Origin: Campanula takesimana
Lineage: Eukaryota > Streptophyta > Magnoliopsida > Asterales > Campanulaceae
Direction of reading: 5' to 3'
NCBI GenBank assembly: GCA_026119855.1
Contig: JAOWBW010000249.1
Coordinates: forward strand, 620,001-684,000
Length of the DNA stretch: 64,000 nt
In this document: piece after piece, positions 57,852-64,000 of the stretch
Position numbering within the stretch: the stretch's first letter is position 1
How the letters are laid out: every line of letters begins with the position of its first letter
Notes under the pieces: generated by a model
Databases searched by the model: none
What the model was told of the DNA's origin: nothing
Seen by the model: the letters and a program-made list of their open reading frames with translations, nothing else
Program-made: the position numbers and the translations under genes

Positions 57852-59460
57852 TGTTGGGTATGCTTATTATAAACCACTCCTATTACCTAGATTTGATTGA
57901 TCCCATAACCTAATTTGATCTATTGTGGACTTTAGGATATATTGTAAAAAGTGTTAAACTTCATTTTTAGAATAGTCCACTTTGATAGTATAGGCTTTAG
58001 AATGATAGGCTGAAAATTTTCTAAGTCTGGAATTTTAGTGGTCAAGACCTCGACCGTGAATTCACTTGACCGTGGTAGACCACCTGACTGTGGAAGACCA
58101 CTGGACCGTGAATCACTTGACCGGAAGTCAGTGACCGTGAAGCTTTGTGGCATATCTTGACAGGTCACATTTGACCCCTCGACCGCAGATGCCCTTAGGC
58201 ATATTGACCGCAAGAGCTTCGACCGCAAGTCTTGACCGCAGATGAGCAGAAGTTCAAGAACCCAAGTATGTTCAAACTTAACCATGGTCACTTGTATCAA
58301 ACTATGGTTAGTTTAGAACGTTGCAGAACTTGGATCCCAAGTAATTCAAATTTGAAATTCATCTAAGTGGGACCACCTCTTATCTGCGAAAAGGACAAAC
58401 TCAGATTGAGCTCCAATCAGAATTCAACAGCTCATTGTCCTTCAACTTGGAGCCCAAGTAAATCCAACAGCTATTTTCTCATTCAAGGCTATAAATAGCC
58501 CTTAAGTTCTTCATTGAACCAAGCTGAGATTCTAAGAGAGAAATTGCTGTTGAAATACTTGGTGATTGAAGATCATACTCAAAATTTCCAGAATCCTTTG
58601 AATCTTCAAAGAACTCACCTTCAAACCTTCAAAGATCTCCAGCAACATTCAAGTCATCTCAAGCATTGTAACACATAAGATTCTTTAGGCTCTAAATCAT
58701 ATAGATTTCAAAGAGCTTCAGATTCTTACACACACTCACCCCAATTGATCAATCACTTAGATTGAATCAAAAGGGATACACTGGTCTAAGTCTAGGATTT
58801 GTTCTTCATAGAAAGTAGGTGTTGATTCAATACTTCATCTCTGTAATCTGTACACTCAAGAATCAATATATACCTCCATTCAAAATCCAAGACTGACCAT
58901 CTTGGTAAAGGACGTAGATATTTTTAACAGATCGAACCTTTCCAAATACTTGTGTCGTTTTACCTTTCTGCAAATTTACTTTCAAGTATTGTTCATCTTG
59001 TTCTTCATTGTTCATATTAACTTTGTTTGTCGTTTAGTGTTTTGATCTTTCAGATTTAATAACTTGCTGAGAATTGCGTTTGTTTGTTCTCCACATTGCC
59101 TAAGTTAAAATCTGACTAACTTATCTTTTGCCAAAACTTCCAAGACAACAACTTTCAATCTCAACCTCTTGACCGCAATCTCTTGACCGCACTTCACCCT
59201 CAACCGGACTCACTCGACCGCTACCTGGTTGACCGTGAGTACTGGTATTCCTACTTAGAGATTTTAGTCAAAACCAACCTTTCCCATTTCTAACGAAAAC
59301 TTCCGCTGTGCATATTACCTCTTGACCGTGTGGTTTTAACTTGACCGCATATTCCAGAGTAAGCACTTGGTTGAATTTGAAAAAGGGTTGAAATTTTAAT
59401 AGGCTATTCACCCCCCCTCTAGCCTCTTTTCATACCCTTGTTGTGTCTTTGGGACCAACA
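57852..59460 (+). repeat. SIRE 3' LTR
   Basis: 1609 bp, nearly identical to the 5' LTR. The largest difference is a C-run near the end (7 C against 11). Confidence 0.95.
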
Positions 59461-59768
59461 ACAACCGTGCCCGGCACTTCGGCAGAGATTGTTTTGCGCC
59501 GAACTACTTTTCTTTTGTTATTTTGTTTGGGACAATTTTGGTATTTTGTTTAATTACTTTAGGGTTAGGGTTTTAGTAGTTGCTAGGTTTAAATACTCTC
59601 TTTCTTTTCATTGTTGAACATGTTTTGATTAATTAATTTTAAAGTTTGCTTTGCAACTTTATGAGTTTTAACCCTAGAAGCCATTGTTGGCTTGTTGAAG
59701 GTTTCATTCCTTCTGTTTTATGCTAGATTTTCTGTTGTGGTTGATCTAGGTTGTATTCCGCTGCATCA
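59461..59768 (+). repeat. Right piece of the Gypsy 5' LTR
   Basis: 59461-59465 (ACAAC) is the second copy of the SIRE target duplication, one base changed. From 59466 the LTR resumes with CGTGCCCGGCACTTCGGCAG and matches 61853-62148. Confidence 0.9.
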
Positions 59769-59799
59769 ATTGGTATCAGTAAGGTGAGATCCAAAGAAG

Positions 59800-61432
59800 A
59801 TGGTGAACGGCGACGGAAACAACAACGACCCTGTTCTTGCAATCCTTGATCGTATGGATCGAGCAGCCGAAGAAAGACACCAACAAGCTGAAGCACGAGA
59901 CCGTCAGCGTGAAGAACAGGCTGCAGCTCGTCACGCGGATCTTGTTAAGGTTTTAAAGGGTTTGCAGGTTGATGGTCGCAAGGGCTAATGCAGCTCCTAT
60001 GGGAAACGGTCAAAACAACCGTAATCCGCCATCCGGAGGAGAGGATTCAGATTCAGAGGGTGAAGATGATTCTATCGCTGCACCCGTGGATCAGTCTCCG
60101 AAAATTAAAGTTGATCTACCCTTTTTCACGGGTGAGCTCGACATGGAGGATTTTACAAATTGGCTGTCCGAGGTGGAAAAGTATTTTGAGTTAATGAATA
60201 TTCCGGACGAGAAGAAAGTGCAGTATGTGGCCTACAAGCTTCGCGGTGGGGGATCTGCATGGTGGGAGCAGTTCAATAACAACCGGCGAAGGCAGCATAA
60301 ATTACCGGTTCACACATGGGGGCCTATGAAGATAGCCCTGAAACAGCGATTTTTTCCTGCAGATTTTGAGCAGTTAATTTATCAGAAGTTCCTCGTATGC
60401 AAGCAGGACAATCGGACTGACGATCAGTACACGCACAATTTTCATACACTTTCTGCTCGTAATGATTTGGGTGAGTCAGAAGCACAACAGACAATGAGGT
60501 ATGTGAATGGTCTTCGCCCTAGTATTCAATCTCAAGTTCAATTGTATCCTGTTCAAACCCTTGATGGGGCCATATCTCGTGCTAAAACTGTTGAACACAA
60601 CCAATCTAGCCCAATTTTTAAGTCCCATCAACCCACTCATATTGGACAATCTTTGAGGTCTAAATCCCCAATAGTTGAAACCGAACAGTCCACATGCTCT
60701 AAATCCACTAATGAGAAACAGGATACTGTTCCGACTCAACCAGTGGGGAGGGGTACTAATCCTGCTACTGGGCGTCAAAATCCCAATCCTTATGCCAAGA
60801 ATTTTGGTAATAAATGTTTTCGTTGTGGGCAACCTGGACATTTGTCCAATAATTGCCTTAATCGGGGGCACGTTAATCTAGCAGAAAAGGAAGACGATGA
60901 TGTCGTTCAGGAAATTTGGGTAGACCCGAATGAGGAAAGTGATGAGGGTGACCATGAGGCACTTGTGTGTAATAAAGTGACCTTGACAACTCCAGCGGTC
61001 GATGAACCTCCTAACAGACATGGTATTTTTCGCACTATTGGGCTTATAGCGGATAACAAGGTAAAAATCATTGTGGATATTGGGAGCTGTGATAATTTAA
61101 TTGCTAGGGGGACGGTGGATAAATTAAAACTGGAGGTTAAGAAACATCCAACTCCATATCATGTGGGATGGATTAATGCTACCGGTAAAATAAAGGTAAC
61201 TGAACAATGTGTCGTTCCTTTTTCTATTGGTAATTATAAGGATGTGGCTATTTGTGATGTGGTTGATTTGAGTGTGTGCCAGTTGTTGCTTGGGCGTCCT
61301 TGGCATTATGATGTTGATTCTACTCATAATGGGCGTACTAATGTTATTAGATTTGTGAAGGAGGGGGTCAAAATTCATCTATGCCCGTTGAAAGAAAAAG
61401 AGGTTCGTCCTGGCGTTGATAAAGGGAAATGA
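59800..61432 (+). pseudogene. Gypsy Gag-protease with a frame change near its start
   Basis: The first frame (59800-59988) opens MVNGDGNNNDPVLAILDRMD; the main frame (to 61432) overlaps it and continues VARANAAPMGN, so one base was gained or lost near 59965. Then come a Gag region (FFTGELDMEDFTNWLSEVEK, AWWEQFNNNRRRQ, LKQRFFPADFEQLIYQKF), a CCHC knuckle (CFRCGQPGHLSNNC) and a retropepsin-like domain (IIVDIGSCDNLIARG, LLLGRPWHYDVD). The catalytic triad reads Asp-Ile-Gly where Asp-Ser/Thr-Gly is usual, so protease activity is doubtful. RT, RNase H and integrase are absent; the 3' LTR follows 236 bp after the stop. Confidence 0.85.
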
Positions 61433-61668
61433 ATTATTTCCTTGTGTGCTGCAAAATCATTTATTTCAGGTACTGCTCTGGCGATTGGTTTAGCTGCTGC
61501 AGCACAGAGAGCTAAGCGAAGGGCTGCAGCTCGAGTTCCGCCAGTTCTTGTAGAGCGACATCCAACCCATGCGATTTCCCGTGCCAAGTACAAGCTGCCT
61601 ACTCCCAGACGGCGTGGTTCTTTTCTGGTACATGATTCGGAGACGAATCATTTTAAAGTGGGGGTGTA
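61433..61668 (+). other. Residual sequence between Gypsy gag-protease and 3' LTR
   Basis: A GC-richer stretch that reads as an open frame from 61442 (MCAAKSFISGTALAIGLAAA) into the LTR. I see no RT, integrase or chromodomain motif. It may be what remains of a 3' ORF after loss of pol. Confidence 0.45.
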
Positions 61669-62148
61669 TGATGTAGTACATGGATGGAATCGTGAATCTG
61701 CAGCAAGGATCCGCCCGGACCACAGAAGCGACCCACCCGGACCAATCCGGCATGGCTGTGCGAGGAACAAAGCTCGACCGTGCATGAAATGGGTGGAAAA
61801 GACGGATGCTGCGACTGGAATGGCACGATTGTGCTCATTCTAGAGCACGACCGTGCCCGGCACTTCGGCAGAGATTGTTTTGCGCAGAACTACTTTTCTT
61901 TTGTTATTTTGTTTGGGACAATTTTGGTATTTTGTTTAATTACTTTAGGGTTTTAGTAGTTGCTAGGTTTAAATACTTTCTTTCTATTCATTGTTGAACA
62001 TGTTTTGATTAATTAATTTTAAAGTTTGCTTTGCAACTTTGTGGGTTTTAACCCTAGAAGCCATTATTGGCCTGTTGAATGTTTCATTCCTTCTGTTTTA
62101 TGCTAGATCTTCTGTTGTGGTTGATCTAGGTTGTCTTCCGCTGCATCA
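61669..62148 (+). repeat. Gypsy 3' LTR
   Basis: Intact 480-bp copy. It shows the uninterrupted SIRE target, GAGCACGACCGTGCCCGG, at about 61845. Confidence 0.9.
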
Positions 62149-62709
62149 TTTTTACAGTCGACATTTTACCCTTATAATTATAAAGACTGTTTTTAATTTC
62201 TTATAGTAGTAAATTAAATCAATAACAAAAATCAGAATATTGCATAAATAATATTTAAATGTGAGTGTTATAATTAATTTAATAACAACTCTAAGTTAAG
62301 TAAATAGATTAACAAATCATTTCATGGCCACACCCTCACATGCAAACGTTGATTTATTTTTTCTCCGTTATATATGCCCATTACTTTGGGTAATCAAAAT
62401 GATTTTTGTAATGGTTAGAGTGAGAAGAAGGGACCCCCAAATTCACTTAAAATAACGTAATTATGTTCTGTCAAAGAACATGGATTTTAGGTATGAAAAA
62501 TATATTTGTAAAAGAATATAATGTCCAAGTTACACAATTTGTTGTATCATGGTCTCTCTAAAAATGGCCATAAATTTTTGGTTTCGAACTCATTTTTTTA
62601 TTCTCAGTGCCCACCAATTGTTCTATTCATCTTCTCATTTGACTCCCCTTAAATATTTTCTTTATTAATGTCTCCATCTTAAAATGTTGTTTCAAATATT
62701 ATTTTTTAT

Positions 62710-62966
62710 TACCCCCTCTGTCTCAGAATGATAGTCCTCCTATTTTGATGGGTTTTACGAAGGAACTTTGAGTAATAATTAAGGCTACTTTTAATTATTC
62801 TAATGAAATTTTTGAAATTGTTCTTGATACACCATTATAAATACTGTTAATATTAGTTTTTAGATTCTCATTAACATAATTATAAGTAGCATTTATAACT
62901 GCTCAAAGTTCCCTCGTAGTAACAACGAAAAAATGTAGACTATCTTTCTGGTACGGAGGGAGTATT
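62710..62966. mobile_element. Stowaway-type MITE
   Basis: ACCCCCTCTGTCTCAGAATG at the left, ATCTTTCTGGTACGGAGGGA inverted at the right; GAAGGAACTTTGAGTAATAA pairs with the inner right arm. TA-flanked, about 255 bp. Confidence 0.75.
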
Positions 62967-63382
62967 ACGAATGAACTCCGATCAATAGTTTGTTTTAGGT
63001 TAATTTAGTTATCTTAATAAAAATTTAAAATTTATTATTGATAGTGTATCAATAAAAAAACTATTTTTTATAAACATAATTAAATTAATATAATGTTATT
63101 ACTCAAAATTTATTCATAATAATGAAAAAAAATTGGAAACATTTTGAGATAGAGGACTATTTTCTTCCATGTGCCAAGTCTGTTGCCAAAAATTAGAAAA
63201 AGAACAAAAAAACAATTTCTCTCACACCAGTCAAGGCCACATGCAGAACCTTTTTGTAAAGGCTTGGTCATTTTAGAAAACTCTAGGCTCTTTCTGATAA
63301 TCTCTATGTTCTTTTTCCCCATAAAAATGTCAACCATTTTCTTATTTTTTTATTTTTTAAAAAAGCCTTGTAGTTTTAATTA

Positions 63383-63605
63383 CTACTCCCTCTGTCTTAG
63401 AAATCTTAGAAAGATAGTCTTATTTTGATTTTTATAGTCAATAAAATTAAACTTTGACCAAACATTGGTGTCGATCTAATCATTCTAGTAAAATTCTAAA
63501 AATTGTAATTTATTAATCATTAAGTGATCTATAAATAACACATTTTAGAATTTTATTGTGATAATTAGATTGACAACAGGTTTGGTCAAAGTTCATTTTT
63601 GTTAA
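63383..63605. mobile_element. Truncated Stowaway-type MITE
   Basis: ACTCCCTCTGTCTTAGAAAT, then AAACTTTGACCAAACATTGG, pairs inward with TTTGGTCAAAGTTCATTTTT near the right, but the outer 40 bp of the right arm are missing. Confidence 0.65.
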
Positions 63606-64000
63606 AGGTATGATTTTATGCACCATAGCAAGAGTCAGATAACCAAACCTCTTAACTTGAAGTGTTGAATATGAAAGTGAAATAGCATTTTTAATGTTCT
63701 CGTCCAGGCTCTGACTGTTTAAACAAACAAAAGATTTCGGGTTCGAGGTACAAGGTTGAAGGTTTATATAGAAGGAATTGGCAGCCTATCCCATCACCAA
63801 AACTTGAGGTTCTGTTGCCGTCACGCCTCACTTGAAACTTAAGAGGTGGGCACAATAATTAAGAAAAAAATAATAAATAAATAAATAATCTGGTAGAAAA
63901 TAAAAAGAGAGAATGAGTGAGGTAAAAAGTAGTATTGGTTGAATAAATTGAGTGGTGGAAAATGAAGAGTGAGAATGAGTGGTGGGGTAGATTTAATATA

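Larger units (their letters stand above)
46175..59460 (+). mobile_element. SIRE/Maximus-type Ty1/Copia retrotransposon, 13.3 kb
   Basis: LTRs lie at 46175-47786 and 57852-59460, with TGTTGGG and ACCAACA ends. The primer-binding site TGGTATCAGAGC is at 47789-47800 and the purine tract TAGGGGGAGA at 57841-57850. Target duplication: ACGAC / ACAAC. Gag, pol and a third ORF downstream of pol, together with long LTRs, fit the SIRE/Maximus lineage. The LTRs differ by about nine substitutions, one 1-bp and one 4-bp indel (0.56%), or roughly 0.2 My at an assumed 1.3e-8 substitutions per site per year. GACCG motifs are dense throughout (see findings). Confidence 0.93.
45992..62148 (+). mobile_element. 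Gypsy element with gag-protease only, split by a SIRE insertion
   Basis: The 5' LTR is in two pieces, 45992-46174 and 59466-59768; the 3' LTR is 61669-62148. Both start TGATGTAG and end CTGCATCA. Without the insertion the 5' LTR would be 486 bp against 480 bp for the 3' LTR. A TTGGTATCAGTAAGG segment after the 5' LTR is the likely primer site, and AAAGTGGGGGTGTA at 61655-61668 the polypurine tract. The interior is about 1.9 kb and holds gag-protease only. Flanks are T-rich (TTTTA and TTTTT), so the target duplication is only approximate. Confidence 0.85.
62149..64000. other. AT-rich spacer with MITEs to the window end
   Basis: MITEs at 62710-62966 and 63383-63605. The last 150 bp (TAAATAAATAAATAATCTGG onward) have GAGAATGAGTG(A/G) repeats like the interior of some MITEs above and may be one cut by the window edge. 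63,700-63,760 has a GGGTTCGAGG box but no A box at the right distance. No gene was recognised. Confidence 0.4.

Noticed and set aside
63690..63770. Possible SINE with GGGTTCGAGG box
   Set aside because: No A box, tail or target duplication could be identified.

Overview
This is a window of a flowering-plant nuclear genome. It is AT-rich, has three spliced host genes and is otherwise filled with plant transposable elements. The genes (an FLZ zinc-finger protein, a 20S proteasome beta-1 subunit and a class A auxin response factor) point to a eudicot. A SINE-like tail ending in TTG repeats hints at an asterid, but I cannot name a species.

Left part (1-11094): a miniature LTR element (TRIM, 342-782); the FLZ gene (1387-3959, two exons, two MITEs in its intron); a compact Copia LTR element that carries only gag and protease (4561-7219, minus strand, perfect 5-bp target duplication); and a long-TIR MULE-like element (8658-9911, perfect 9-bp duplication).

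Middle part (10860-29400): the proteasome gene PBA1 (eight exons, 235 aa) on the plus strand converges on an intact 14-exon auxin response factor gene of the ARF7/ARF19 group (1134 aa) on the minus strand. PBA1 intron 2 is 5.4 kb because a 3.7-kb PIF/Harbinger transposon (12045-15735) landed in one arm of an older intronic duplication. Intron 6 holds a SINE-like insertion with an 18-bp target duplication. Stowaway-type MITEs lie in several introns of both genes. Exon junctions were read by hand; both reading frames stay open to the stop and keep the family motifs.

Right part (29400-64000): no host gene was recognised. It holds a solo LTR, a second long-TIR element, a triple-nested MITE, a decayed Ale-type Copia (35574-40544), a 526-bp element full of CACTGGCACT inverted motifs, a Copia remnant, and a large nest. 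In the nest a Gypsy element with only gag and protease (45992-62148) has its 5' LTR split by a 13.3-kb SIRE/Maximus-type Copia (46175-59460). The SIRE LTRs differ at about 9 of 1.6 kb, so it is young, yet gag, pol and the third ORF each carry breaks.

The most unusual signals are: a short motif, GACCG(C/T), strewn at many times chance density and mostly in one orientation through the whole SIRE element, coding and non-coding, which also spans its own insertion site; a third SIRE ORF with a clear predicted intron; and two unrelated LTR families in one window that kept gag-protease and lost the rest of pol.
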